A stretch of 64,000 nt of DNA from Batkoa obscura (GCA_030770535.1 JASVEC010000030.1:496001-560000), one strand, 5' to 3'; positions 40,880 through 53,522 are shown, numbered from the stretch's first letter. Program-made: numbers and translations. Notes: generated by a model not told the origin, from the letters alone.

Positions 40880-42274
40880 TTATTTACAAAGTTCAGTACT
40901 AAGGATAAGGGAGTATTCCAAGGCAGCAAAGGCGGTGGCACCAATAGCACCCTGGCTGTTTGTCGAGTTGGCCATCTCAAAAGCTTTAAAGTAGTAACTA
41001 TTAGCTTCAAGGAATAAATGGGAGTTAATAAAAGCATGTTTTGCAGCTTCACGTAAGTGGATGGATGTTTGTGGAATATTACGTAATTGCTGTAATCCAA
41101 CGTGATAGCAATAGGCAGAGGAAACTGAGGTGACTAAATACAAGATCTTTTGGTCCATTTCATCGGATGAGAAGTTCCAAAGCAAGTCGGTTATTTCTAA
41201 AGCCATATTTTGTCTTTCTACCATGGTTGGAAAAACTTCTTTCAAAAAATTGATCAAATAACGGATTTGGATATTAGTAATTAGTTGAGTCCTTTCAGAA
41301 TATTCTATTAAGCGCTTTTCAAAATCTTCAATCATTTTTTGTCTCAATGGTGGAGAATTCTTCACGTTTAAAATAGCATTGTTCAATTCAGGTGAACTCA
41401 TTGTATTTACATTGGGTTTGTTTTGTTTTTTAGAATCCATTATATTTACATTCATTTGATTTTGTGATCCAGAATTCATTATATTTACATTGGTTTGTGT
41501 TTCAATTGGGATCTTGGCATAGTATGAAGGTTGGGCTGCTCCATGAGATAAATGTATATTGTTATGCTCTTCATTTGATACGTTGGAATAATAAACGGAT
41601 GGAGTTACTTGATGAGGTAAACGTACATGGTTTTGAACTTCAATTGAGGTACTATTGTAGTAAGTAGATGGGGTTACACTATGAGGCAAATGTACATGGC
41701 TTGGTGTCACTAAACTAGTGGCGTTGTCTATATAATAATGTTGTAAAGAGGTTGGAGAGTAATCATTAGTGTTGCTTTCCATATAATGGTAATTTGACAT
41801 ATATCCTGGCTCAACGTTGGATGGGATGTAAGTATCCGCGTGATTCAAAAAAGATAAATGGGGAACAAAAGGGGTTGAGTTTGATTGGTTTGCCCAAAGT
41901 TCCTGTTGGATAGAAGTTTGGTAGAACTGGGAATTTGCAGATAAAGGAGTAACTGGGCTAGTTTGGCCACTAAGCCTAGGTTGGATATTAGGTAACGTAG
42001 CATTAGTCTTTATTGGAGCTAACTTACTGCCTTTCTTCTCTTTCTTTACCTTAGTAACCCCAGTACGTTTACCTCCTTTAGGACCTCTTTTTAAGACTGG
42101 AGTAGTAAAAGCGCAATGTGTATCCTTTACTACGCACATGTGACAAATCCCACCACTATATATACACTTGGTTTTCCTCTTTTGACACATATCACATGCT
42201 CTTTTAGCATCCTGAGTCTTGTCGTATTTCTTTTTTGTTTTAGATAAAGCATTTTTGCGAATAACGTCGGGCAT
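40880..42274 (-). CDS. Zn2Cys6 fungal transcription factor with tandem repeats
   Basis: This intronless frame encodes 464 aa from the ATG at 42274; a longer frame to 42346 would need a TTG start. A Zn2Cys6 binuclear cluster lies at Cys27, 30, 37, 44, 47 and 54 (CX2CX6CX6CX2CX6C), preceded by basic residues. A Lys/Gly-rich linker follows it (KRGPKGGKRTG). The middle contains about three imperfect 25-aa repeats built on LPH-x-VTPS-x-YY, then shorter repeats built on NVNIM. The C-terminal 150 residues are helical and could be a regulatory or dimer region. The protein probably acts as a sequence-specific regulator in the nucleus; targets are unknown. Zn2Cys6 regulators are almost confined to fungi, which supports the assignment of the window. 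Confidence 0.9.
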   Translation of the reverse strand: MPDVIRKNALSKTKKKYDKTQDAKRACDMCQKRKTKCIYSGGICHMCVVKDTHCAFTTPVLKRGPKGGKRTGVTKVKKEKKGSKLAPIKTNATLPNIQPRLSGQTSPVTPLSANSQFYQTSIQQELWANQSNSTPFVPHLSFLNHADTYIPSNVEPGYMSNYHYMESNTNDYSPTSLQHYYIDNATSLVTPSHVHLPHSVTPSTYYNSTSIEVQNHVRLPHQVTPSVYYSNVSNEEHNNIHLSHGAAQPSYYAKIPIETQTNVNIMNSGSQNQMNVNIMDSKKQNKPNVNTMSSPELNNAILNVKNSPPLRQKMIEDFEKRLIEYSERTQLITNIQIRYLINFLKEVFPTMVERQNMALEITDLLWNFSSDEMDQKILYLVTSVSSAYCYHVGLQQLRNIPQTSIHLREAAKHAFINSHLFLEANSYYFKAFEMANSTNSQGAIGATAFAALEYSLILSTELCK

Positions 42275-43756
42275 ATTAATAAGTAGACGATTGCGTCGGA
42301 AACTAAAAATTAAACTAAATTCAACAAATTTAATGACAAAATTCAAACCCTCTTTTATTTATAGACTTGAATTTTTTTTTTGCTTTTATCTCAAGATTAT
42401 GATGCTTGAGAACAATGTCATTAACTTATTAAGAATAAAAGGAACCAAAATTACTGTTAACAAGTTTATTCTTATATAATAACTCTTTGAAAAATATCGA
42501 ATTTTTAAAAAAGGAGGTAAAAAAAATCAGTTTTAGCTCTAATTAAAATATAAATAAACCAACAACACTTAGGACTGATTTTGTTCAAAAACAATAAAAG
42601 GAGACAATATTATGAAGTAAAAACGTTTTATCAAAGGTTATTAGATCTATCTACTCAATTTAATTTTTTTGTGTTCTAAATAGGTGCATCACACTTTCAT
42701 TGAGCCTTAATTCTTGTATTTCCAAATCTTATCTTATATTCGCAATTATTCCGTGGTCATGAAGAACTATGAAAACACGGAAAATCATAAGTAATTGAGC
42801 CAACTTTGGGGGGAAATCAAACGGAGTAATATTTTTAGCCAATTATAAGCTATAACAAGCGGATTAATTAAAGAAGATAATTTTCAGTACCCGTCCTTAT
42901 ATCTGATAGTTAAGAGATTACCTTGTTTTAGAATAAAAAGTGGTAAGAGTTTAAAGTGGATCGCTGATAAAATGTTGGATTGGTAGGTGGTCGATGGTTA
43001 TATTTAATATTTAAATTGACTTATTAGTCTCTTAATACAAAGAACATGAACTATTAATAAAAGTACCTTTTAAAGTTCTTGATAATTTATTAAATTGATT
43101 TTAAAAAAAACTGACTGTAGTGTTTTGATGAATAAGTACTTATATGTATTATTGAGATTAGCAGTGATCAGTCATATATCGTAATACATATCAGCGCGTG
43201 AGATACTTCAAGCACTTTGATAAGGTTATTTGAATATTTTGAGTTTAAAATAGCAAAGCTATATAGCGCAATGTTTACTATATCTATAGGTAAATATATT
43301 TTTTAAGGGTTTCATCAATTAAAGTGTCTTATAAAACGGTTTTATTAAATTTAATGTCTTAAAGTTTCTACAGGATTTTTAATGAAACATGGTTACCCCA
43401 AACTTTTTAAGTATACTATTATGTGGGTCATCAAGACCCTTAATATTAAAATTATTTAATAACTCGTCATTAATAAACAACAAGTATGATAAAATATTAA
43501 ACTTTAAAGTATAAGAATTTAATTTTAAATTTTTAAAATAAAAATCAAGTTATTAATCAGTTATTTTAATAAACATTAGTTTATAAAGATTTTAAAAAAT
43601 ATTCGCTATTTTGTTTTGTTTGTAATTGATATGGAATGCAGAGGTAAGCAACACGATCTTTAATAATAGGGAATGTATTTGGCTCTTTATATGAATTTTA
43701 TTAAAAGCAAAGGTATCATTAGGAACATCAATTTATACAATATCATTGAAAACAAT

Positions 43757-43861
43757 ATTGGGGATGAATTTTTGTCTTTAAGAATTTTGCTAATAAAATT
43801 TCCGCTTAAATAGCGCTCAAAAAATAGAAAAAATAATGAAGTCAAAAAAAACACTCCCATA
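43757..43861 (+). mobile_element. MITE copy 18
   Basis: Full-length, left flank AT, left end TGGGGATGA, right end ACTCCCA then TA. Both core CpG sites are intact. Confidence 0.85.
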
Positions 43862-44901
43862 TCTTGCTTTAACATACCATATATTCGGCTTTACAAATAA
43901 TTTAATGATAACATTAGATCATTACAAAAGGTAGCGAAATATTTTTATTTACAAATCTGGCAAACTTACAGAGATTTTAGAGCCTAAAATAATTCTTGAG
44001 GCACCCGAAGATTAATGTAATATTATTTAAAGTAACTTCACATAAACATTGATTAGCATAGCAATAATAATAAACTTCCTTATACATTATTCTCATTAAA
44101 ATATAAATTATTTTTATTAAATTAATGATAATAACGATTTAGCGCTCTTAAGCTTTTTACCTCTTTTGAACTTTCACCTTTATCATGGTTTACGGATTAA
44201 AAGTCAGATATAAAATCTTTATGCTTCATAGCACAAAATGTAGATTTTAGATCTTTCTTTGGATTGCTCTTTTTTAAACGGCTTTCCTTGATGAAATATG
44301 GATTTGGGCTCTTTACAACATCTAAAAGCCACACTTAAATGATAAGAAAGCTATTCTCCGATGTTTCTCAGAATTTAGATTTGTATTTCTAATAAATATA
44401 GAAAATTGTCCTTGGAATAAGTTAAATTTTACACAATGCTTTTGGTTAATCAATTTTCTTTATTTCTGCTTTTTTATGTAAACAAATCTACTGCTAACCT
44501 TTTGGTTTATTAAATATATTAGAAATGATATAATTTTAAATTCTTACATTGTTATTGGGTTTGGGTTATAGCAAAATAAAGATAGCTACTGTATAAGCTT
44601 AATATAAAAGCTACAGATTAAAGATTTATTTTATCTATATGCAATTTTCTAAGAAAGCACAACCACTACTTTGATTAAGGAAGTTTCAAATGTATGAAAT
44701 TCAGATTCCTTACATCTAATAGTGAATTAAGAAAATCCTACATTGTCTGTAATATAGAGCAAACAATATATTTTTTGTTTTGATATAGTTTGCTATGAAA
44801 CTAAAATACCCCAAAAGGTTCAAAATTTTAGAGGTCTTCATTTTTTTAAATATATATTTAAATGTTTCATAGGTTCTTACTCAGAAAATATAAAAATAAT
44901 T

Positions 44902-45004
44902 TATGGGGATGTTTTTTTAGTTTCATTACTTTTTCTATTTTTTAAGCCTTATTTGAGCGGAAAAATTGTTAGTAAAATTCTTAAATACAAAATACATCCT
45001 CTCT
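44902..45004 (-). mobile_element. MITE copy 19
   Basis: The left end is perfect after TA (TGGGGATGT). The right end is decayed (ACATCCTCTC). GAGCGG is intact. Confidence 0.82.
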
Positions 45005-45236
45005 TATCAAATAACAAATTTTATGTCACCATTTTAGTAATTTCAAAATTGAGATGTTGCAGATTATGCAGTCTTAAATTGCGCAAGTGATTTTCATTTT
45101 ACCCATTAGTTCTTATATTATTGGATTAGATTAGTAAAGACTTCATTTTAAAAATGATGACAAAGATATTAATAAAATGCTAGCTACTTTGTTGTTGCTA
45201 TTTTTTGTTTCACACTACTTCTTAAAATAGTTAAAG

Positions 45237-45904
45237 ATGATTAACAGAAGGATTTCCAATGGGCTAAAGAACATATTTAGAGGATATAGTAACAAAATAG
45301 ACTCAAGGGAGTATTTTTATTTTATTGATGTTCATGGCCAACTATTCTTAATGGATACGAAACCAAAGAATTTCACAACTTGTAAGTTTAGTTTATAAGA
45401 ATTATTCATTGTTTTAATGTTTTCATTTAGGTTTTAAAGATATAAAATTTCTAAATTTCTTTTTCAAAAGATTAACTATAAATAATTTAAAAGATCCAAC
45501 TGAATATCCTTATCTAAGTCCGTGTGGTAAGGAGTTTAATTTCATAAAAGTAGAAGATACACCAATTGTTTTTAAAGACATAGATGAGCAAGGTACTTAA
45601 TTTTTACTATGTTTTATTTTGCTAAAATACCGAAGGAAATTTAATTTGGGGAGGTGATTTAAAATTCCCAATGGACCCTAAAAAATTATATGTTTCTAAA
45701 AGTAATGGAAGAGTGTATCATAATTCTCCTTTAGCCTCATTAATTAAAGACCAAAACATAATATCAAGTCACCGAAATCATAAGCTTGGCCTATTGAAAT
45801 CATCCTTAATATTATCGAAACTTGTAGACAGTTTGGATTTAGATACTGGTATTTATAAAGATCATAATACTAATCAAAAATTTAATCTCAATGTTGTTGA
45901 GTAA
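45237..45904 (+). CDS. UPF0598 (C8orf82-like) protein
   Basis: Three exons (45237-45381, 45431-45592, 45636-45904) give 191 aa, close to the human family member. Shared blocks are YFYFIDVHGQLFLMDTKPKN, CFKDIKFLNFFFKRL, YPYLSPCGKEFNF, WGGDLKFPMDPKKLYVS and NGRVYHNSPL. The function of UPF0598 is unknown. The first 20 residues (MINRRISNGLKNIFRGY) are basic and amphipathic, so mitochondrial import is possible. The C-terminal LLKSSLILSKLVDSL matches the family's last helix. The family is conserved from animals to plants and fungi, so the gene is probably a normal vertical one. Confidence 0.88.
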
Positions 45905-46723
45905 TAAGTTTATGTCACTAACTATAAATAATTAGTATCCAATTTTTTAATTTATTATAGCCATGTATTTGTTTTGATTTTTTTAAATGATTAAGTGATT
46001 AAATATAAGTGTTAACCCATTCATTTATTCGGACGGCTTCTATTCGTCTAAAACCTTGAAGCTCAACTAAGTTTTGACAAGTAGAGGCCATCTATATAGT
46101 TGAATTATTGGCTATTTTTGACTATCATGCAATTTTTAAAAATCAGACCAAAAAATTTAGTATACTAAAATTAGTCGACTCACAGAATGAGAAATCTACC
46201 AAATTCTATTAGAATCAAAAGTTCATAGCCGTAGCTTATAGCAAAAGCTCTAATGATAATTAGCTTGAGACACAAACACCTTGAATCTTTGGAATGTTAT
46301 ACCGATTACAATACAATGACTTATCTTTTGATAATATATTTGACAGTATTTGGCTGCTCTGTAAGATCTGAACTTCTAATCTAGACAATATAATAACTTT
46401 GCTAATTTTTGATGGATGTTATATTAGTGTCAGACATTGATTTTAACTTAATTTTAATGTTTTTTCCCCTTATTTATAACATTTCATGTTTATTGAGGAA
46501 AGTTCTTTTAAAAGTAGAGTTTTAATACACAACTAAAGATGTATAGCTATTTGTAAAAAAATTAATTGAATGTTATTATGAAAATTTTAGTCAATAGAGA
46601 CAAAAAATTAAACCAACCAAATAACTAATTGACTTTAGAAATATATGAAATTAAGTTGTAACAGAAAAGGGGTTAATTGATTTTTTATGTTTAATTGTAA
46701 ATTGATAGCTTTTTTAAGGATAT

Positions 46724-46820
46724 AATAGGGGTGTTTTTTCATCACTTTTTCCATTTTTTAAGCGCTATTTGAATAGAAAAACTATCACTAAAATTCTTAA
46801 ACAAAAAATACATCCTTATA
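46724..46820 (-). mobile_element. MITE copy 20
   Basis: The left end is decayed (TAGGGGTGT) and a few bases after it are missing. The right end is ACATCCTTA then TA. AGCGCT is intact. Confidence 0.8.
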
Positions 46821-47069
46821 TAATCTTTTATTTGCTTATTTTAAATTTTATATACTTGATTAAAGACATTTGATTTTTAATATTTATGTTATGTCTATTT
46901 AAAAAATTACTTATTCTAATTAATAAAATATGATGTCATATCGAGTGTTGAAGTTTTTTTAAATGTAAAACTTACTTTACAAAGTATTTAAAGTATTTAT
47001 ATAATTTTAAAAAGTTTTTTAATTTATTTAAAATTCTCTACTCTAATTAAAACTAAAAAATTTAATAAA

Positions 47070-47167
47070 TATGAGGATTTTTTTGACTTTGTCTTTTTTT
47101 TGTTTTTAAGCATCATTTAAAGAAGCTATTTGTTAGTAAAACTTATAAATAAAAAAATAGTCTCATG
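47070..47167 (-). mobile_element. MITE copy 21, diverged
   Basis: It starts TA-TGAGGATTT and keeps TGTTAGTAAAACTT and a TCTCA end. The core is strongly changed. This is an old copy. Confidence 0.65.
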
Positions 47168-47204
47168 TACTAAAAAATTTAATTAATATATTTTTATTAG
47201 ATAA

Positions 47205-47285
47205 AGATATATTTTAAAAAAATTTATTAACAATTTTTCTGCTTAAACAGCACTCATAATAAAAGTGATCAAGCTAAAAAAAACA
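47205..47285 (+). mobile_element. MITE copy 22, diverged and cut at right
   Basis: Weak left end. The interior reads TTATTAACAATTTTTCTGCT and then CAGCACTC. The right end stops at AAACAT, where copy 23 begins. Confidence 0.6.
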
Positions 47286-47387
47286 TTTGGGGGTGTTTTT
47301 TTTGACTTGATCACTTTTTCCATTTTTTAAGCGCTATTTGAATGGAAAAATTGGGTAAAATTCATAACAAAAAAATACATCCCCATT
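47286..47387 (-). mobile_element. MITE copy 23
   Basis: Full-length with TT on both sides. Ends are TGGGGGTGT and ACATCCCCA. It abuts copy 22 directly. AGCGCT is intact. Confidence 0.88.
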
Positions 47388-47561
47388 TTTAAATAAAATT
47401 ATGTTAAATCTTTTCAACATAAGTTGCTATTTTTAAAAAAATGTAAAACAGTTTTACTATAATATATAAATATTTTTAAAAGCTTACTTAAATATGATTT
47501 TGGCAAAAACATTATAACAATTAAATTTAATTTATATTTTTTATTAATCAAATAGCTTTTA

Positions 47562-47666
47562 TATTGGAGTGTTTTTTTTAACTTCATTATTTTTTCCATC
47601 TTTTAAACACTATTTAAGCGGAAAATTTGTTAGTAAAATTCTTAAACACAAAAATACATCCCCATA
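47562..47666 (-). mobile_element. MITE copy 24
   Basis: Full-length, TA flanks, left end TTGGAGTGT and right end ACATCCCCA. AGCGCT has become AACACT; GAGCGG has become AAGCGG. Confidence 0.85.
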
Positions 47667-48246
47667 TAGTTTTTTAAAATTAATTTTATAACTTATAATA
47701 ATAGTTTTTTTAGCTATTTTGTTTAATTTTTTTAGATTATATTATTTATAATTTGGAGACATGCTTCAATTGATTTTATTATAGTTTAACTTTTAAATTA
47801 CTTTTAAATTATTAAGTGTTTTTTTAGCTCCACATAATTGCTCTTAGTGTTAAAAGCTTCAATAGGTTTTGGATAGCATTTTTTCTTTTTTTTATAGATA
47901 ATAATATGTATTTAGCTTTTAGTAACTATGTGATTCATTTTGGTTTTTTTATAATAGTGATTTAGAAGTGCTTTTTACTGGAAAGGACATTACTTGTGTT
48001 ATTTACAATTTTAAGAAAAACTTATGGCGTTTGAAAGAGAAATTATAAAAAGATTGCAATTTTCAGGCTTTTTATATTATTGTTTATTGATTTCTAACTC
48101 AATTTCTTTTTCTCAATCATTATTATTGACTATTTGAAATTGTCTATAAAAATCATGGATGTCCCTGTTATTGTTTAATAAAGCTTGAAATAAACACTGT
48201 AAAGATATAACAAAGTAGCCAAAAATTAAAGCTCCTACCCACAGTA

Positions 48247-48351
48247 TATGGGACTGTTTTTTTTGGTTTCATAACTTCTTCCATTTTTCAAGCGCTATTT
48301 GAGCAGAGAGATTATTAGTAAAACTATTAAGCAAAAAAATACATCCCCATT
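48247..48351 (-). mobile_element. MITE copy 25, near glycogen phosphorylase 3' end
   Basis: Full-length, flanks TA and TT, ends TGGGACTGT and ACATCCCCA. It lies about 155 bp beyond the stop codon of glycogen phosphorylase and may fall in its 3' UTR. Confidence 0.87.
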
Positions 48352-48504
48352 TCTTTGTTGAACCAAACTACTGCTATGATAAAGTTTTAACAAGTGAAAC
48401 TAATTCAAAGAGTTTTTGATTTTTGACATTTTAATATAAATCTTAATTTATTTGGAGATGATAACTTATAACAATGGAGATTAAAGCAATAACATTGAAA
48501 CTAT

Positions 48505-51281
48505 CTATTGTTTGTCATTATAAACAATTTTTAAATCTTCAAGGATAGCGGCAGAATCACTTGGTGGTGGGCAAGGTTCAATATTCCAGATACGTTCAGC
48601 ATACTCAAGGATGGAGCGGTCAGAAGAGAACTTGGCCATATTGGCAGTACATCTAATTGATTTGGCGGTCCAGGATTCTTTATTAAGATATGCCTTTTCA
48701 ATTTCCTTTTGTTTTTCAAGATAGCCATCGAAATCTTCATTAAGGAGATAATAATCATTTCCACCACTAATTGTAGATAATAATGGTGAAAAGATGTCTG
48801 AGTTTCCGAATTCGCCACTTTGGATTCTTTGCAATACTTTTTGAAGTTTTGGATTAGTTGGTCTTTTACCCATACGAGTTTCGTGACGGAGATCTTCAAC
48901 TTCATGGGCTAATACGCCAAAAGTGAAGATATTTTCGGATCCAATTTCTTCTTCAATTTCAATATTAGCACCATCAACAGTACCAAGGATAAGGCCACCG
49001 TTGAGTACAAATTTCATGTTTGAAGTTCCGGAAGCTTCAGTACCAGCAGTAGAAATATGTTGAGAAATATCAGAAGCTGGGATGATAACTTCAGCAAGAG
49101 ATACGTTGTAATCAGGAAGGAAAACAACCTTAAGTTTGTCTTGGATAGAAGCATCGTTGTTGATCTTTTCAGATACAGAGTTGATAAGTTTAATGACAAG
49201 TTTGGCAATATAATAACCAGGAGCAGCTTTACCACCAAAGATTACGGCACGTGGAACAACCTTTTCTAACTCAGCCTTAGATAATTCTTTAATTTCATAG
49301 TAACGATGGATAACGCTAAGGATATTCATGAATTGACGTTTATATTCATGAATACGTTTAACTTGGATATCAAATAATGCATCTGGTGATACATCAATAT
49401 TTAAATTGTTTTTGATATAACCAGCAAGACGGGCCTTATTTTGGTATTTAATGTCACGCCAGATTTCTTGGAATTCTTTGTTTTCGGCAAAATCATTAAG
49501 GATTTTGAGCTTAGACATATCTTTAATCCAAGAGAGATCACCAACCTTAGAGCTAATAAGTTGGCTTAAGTTAGGATTAGCTTGGTGTAACCAACGACGA
49601 GGAGAAATACCGTTGGTGACATTGGTGAATTTTTCTTCACCAAAGAAACGAATATAGTGGTTAAAGAGGATTTCCTTAATAAGCTTAGAGTGAAGGGCAG
49701 CAACACCATTTACAGTATGGGAACCAATGACAGCTAAAGAAGCCATACGAAGGTATTGTGGGGAGCCTTCTTCAATGACAGAAAGGTTTCTAAGGAGATC
49801 ACGATCTCCGGGGAAAAGTTTTTCAACTTTTTGAAGGAAGAAAAGATTAATGGCATAAATAATTTCCATGTGACGAGGAAGGAGATGTTTAACAAGATCA
49901 ACTGGCCAGCGTTCTAAAGCTTCAGGTAAGACAGTGTGATTGGTGAACGCAAAAGTCTTTGTGACAATGTTCCAAGCTTCATCCCACTCCAAACCTTCTT
50001 CATCGATAAGTACACGTTGAAGTTCAGGAATAGCAAGAGTTGGATGAGTGTCGTTAAGCTGGATGGCAACTTCTTCAGGGAAGTTAGACCATTTATAATT
50101 ATCCTTGCTCTTAAAGCGAGAAATAATATCTTGAAGAGTAGCACATACTAAGAAATACTCTTGTTTAAGACGAAGCTCTTTACCTACCATATGGTTGTCA
50201 TTTGGATATAAGACTGAGGTAATGTTTTCAGCTGATTTCTTTTCTTCAACTGAGTGATCGTAATCACCAGCATTGAAACTACCAAGGTCAAAGTTCTTTG
50301 TAGGACGAGAGCTCCATAAACGAATGTTACCCATAGTACTTGTGTTATAACCTGGAATTGGGACATCATAAGCAACAGCTTGTACAATTTGACCACCATC
50401 CCATACGCGCTTGTTTTTACCAGTCTTTTGGTCTTGTTCATCACGAACACCACCAAAGAAGCGAACATTGTAAGCTTTATCAAGACGTGGGAGTTCCCAT
50501 GGGTTAACAAAGTTAAGCCAGAAGTCTGGAACTTCAGTTTGATGACCATCCACAATCTTTTGCTGGAACATACCATAGTTATAACGTAAACCATAACCCC
50601 AACCTGGTAAATCAGTGTTAGCAAGAGAGTCAATGTAGCAAGCAGCAAGACGACCAAGGCCACCATTACCAAGGGCAGCATCACGTTCCTCATCTAAAAG
50701 GTCTTCCATACTGAATCCAAGTTCTTCGGTAGAAGTTGAGTATTGATCTTTCATTCCAAGAGATAGCATAGCGTTATCTAAAGAACGACCTAGAAGAAAC
50801 TCCATAGAGAGATAATATACAGACTTTGGTTTTTTGGCGATGTAATGCTATAAAATTTTAGTAATTGTTCTTAATAGTGTTAATAAGTATTACCATTTGG
50901 GTGTTATTCCAGTTATGAATGAGACGATCACGGATACTATAATCTTTAATAAAATTGATATATATTAATTGAATAAACTTACGAGAATGACAATGATTGA
51001 TAAAGTACGAGAGAATCAATCTTTTCAGGAGCAAAAGCTAAGGTGTTATTCATGTGACGGATGATTGATTTTTGAATAGATTCAACATCTTTTCCCTCTT
51101 CTTGACGATATTCAGCCCAGCATTTTGCAAAGCGGGCATTGGGGAGTTTAAGCTCAGGGGTAGCAACAGAGTTGATACCACGAGGAACGGAAAGTTTTCT
51201 AGCTAATTTAGGACGACCTTCATTAGCAGCAGTTTTCCCATCTTTAGATGTAGTAGGTTTTACAGTATTTGCAGGGCTCAT
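48505..51281 (-). CDS. Glycogen phosphorylase
   Basis: Three exons (51281-50983, 50936-50894, 50847-48505) give 894 aa, in the usual GT35 range of about 850-900. The enzyme releases glucose 1-phosphate from glycogen with inorganic phosphate and a pyridoxal-phosphate cofactor. Visible motifs include NGGLGRLAACYIDSLA, GWGYGLRYNYGMFQQ, VAIQLNDTHPTLAIPEL and HEYKRQFMN. The cofactor lysine is Lys726 in SGTSNMKFVLNGG. The N-terminal extension carries a basic RKLSVPRG at Ser31, placed like the regulatory phospho-site of the animal enzyme, so control by phosphorylation is likely. Exon 2 is only 43 nt. The gene uses C-ending codons more than neighbours, suggesting strong expression. A MITE lies just downstream. 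Confidence 0.97.
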
Positions 51282-53522
51282 ATCGCTTTTTTATCTATAG
51301 TAAAGTATTAACACAAAAGAAGTTAGATATGTATTGGTTTTACAATTTATTTGAAGAGTTGATTGGTATTTTCAATAATTTAAAAGAAAATGAGAGTATT
51401 AAAAATAAAAAAGTAATTACCCTTAAAGTCTATTTATATTGTTTCGCTTGTCACCCTTTAAATATAATGTTGACGTAATTCTCATGGTAAAATTTTAGAT
51501 AATTTATACGAGGAAACATATAAGAAGTGTAAACTATATAATCTCATCATTATGAGCCTTCTTTAGGGATGTTCCACCAATCAAATACAGTTACATTACT
51601 TTATTCTCGGAGATGATTTGCAACAAAGCCCTTACACAAGATTAAACGTCACTTATTGATTAGTTTAGGATGAATCTTTTTTTAAAAGATAAGGGAAAAC
51701 AAAATTTCTACTTTAGGCTAATCTCACCTTATCGCATAAACATTGATTTCAATGAAGTATATTTATTCTAGTCTACCATGGGAACTTTGGTATATTTGAA
51801 TTAAAGCTCTGTTTTATTACAAAGCAATTCGTAGTTAATTTTAAAGCTAGGTTGACTTTCAAATATGTTCTTATTTATAAAACTAAATATTATTTAATTT
51901 GATAAATCATATACACGAAAATTGAGCAATTAAAGCTATATATTTTAAATATTAGTCAACAAGTTGAAATTAAAACTCAAGCTATTATATAATATAATAT
52001 AATGTTTTATAATTTACTTTTTAATAGGGCTTATCGCATTTTTTAACAATAGTATATTTACCCATACCTGTTAAAATCTGCTAAAATTAATCTAAAATTT
52101 AATCAATCATATTAAATAATATATAATTGATCCTAAACCCATTTATTAACAAGATGTATGTTTAATCTAATATAGGCTGTTTGGATTTTAAATATTTTAG
52201 TTTTGCTTCTATTTAAAATAGTTTATAAAGGCAGTTGTAAGGATAAAGATCACGTTGATAGTAACATTTTATTGTTTTAAAACTATAAAAATAATGGATA
52301 GAGAATTTTTTTATTTTTTATTTAATCACAATCTATTTGATATCACTATTCAGAAATAATAGTAATTAGAGTAGCGCGAAATTTAATAAATTTTATTTAT
52401 CGATTCTTTATTATTATAAATAGATTAGTTCGAATTACTATCGTTTAATTTAAAACTGTCATGATAGAAACCAGAATGTTCATGGTATATTTTCAATGAC
52501 TAGGCTTAATAACAAATAAATAAAGATTACACTTATTATGGCGGATGCTTCAAACAGATAATTGGGTTGTATTTTCCTCAATTTGCAAGTTAAGTAATGA
52601 ATCAAGAAGCTCAATAAAAGGTCCAGTTGATAGTTGAAGAGAAAAAGAGTAAATGAAGCTATATTACATATACAGGTATGTTTAAGTAATTAATTTAATG
52701 ATATAAAATTTAAAGGTATACCTCTTTAAAACCTACATAAAAAATTAGGCTTTATTACGGACTATTTGTAATAGAAATAATCTAGAATTTTGTGTAATTT
52801 ATTTTTTTATTGTATACTTACATATTGGTAATTAGCGAATATAACAAAGAACATTAATTTTAATAAAAATACATTATCTATAGAGCTGTATTTTATTATA
52901 AATTAAAATGTTTATATAGTTGATAGTTTTGTTTAGAATTTGCTCAGCTCAAAAATAACATTAGATATTTTTAAAATTAGAATTTATATGCCTAAAGCAA
53001 TTGATCTCAATTTGTTATATACCCGTTTTTTAAATCATAATAAAAATATACAGTCTATGCTAAATTATCCTTTAAACCAATTATCAGGCAAAAGTACTTT
53101 TAGGCATTAAAGTAATTGAAAATTAAAAATTTTAATATGCTTTTTTTGGAATTATCTAACATTTTTTAAATGTTGAGGACCTTTAATTATAACAGACTTA
53201 AGGTAAAGATAAATTTTTTTAATTGAATTTTGTGATTTTAAAGATGACATCATTAGTTATGATTGATTTGAAGAAATTCAAACTATTTTGGTAAGTTGAA
53301 TTCTAGATATTTTTTGAGAAGCTTAACTAAAATTCCTATAAATAAATATTAAATTTTTGAAACTATAATTAAACTTTATACATTAACGATGTTATGTCTT
53401 TGAAATGTTGAATTAAAACTAAAATCAAAAAAATAATTTATTATAGATGAATCTGTTTTGAAGTATTTAGAATAAATTAACTATTAAAAGTAAATAGAAT
53501 ATCAAATTAATAAAAACTGTTG

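Larger units (their letters stand above)
42275..45236. other. Intergenic between divergent genes, two MITEs
   Basis: Nearly 3 kb with MITE copies at 43.76 and 44.9 kb. Short frames at 42219-42479 and 43687-43875 are shadows or chance; the second overlaps a MITE. Confidence 0.5.
45905..48504. other. Intergenic with MITE cluster
   Basis: Six copies of the repeat family between 46.7 and 48.35 kb, and no gene. The frame at 47414-47599 (-) overlaps a MITE and is not called. Confidence 0.55.

Noticed and set aside
42275-42346. Longer N-terminus for the Zn2Cys6 protein
   Set aside because: It requires a TTG start; the ATG at 42274 is the first normal start before the zinc cluster.
48531-50693. Frames in other phases within glycogen phosphorylase
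   Set aside because: They are shadows of the conserved GT35 frame.
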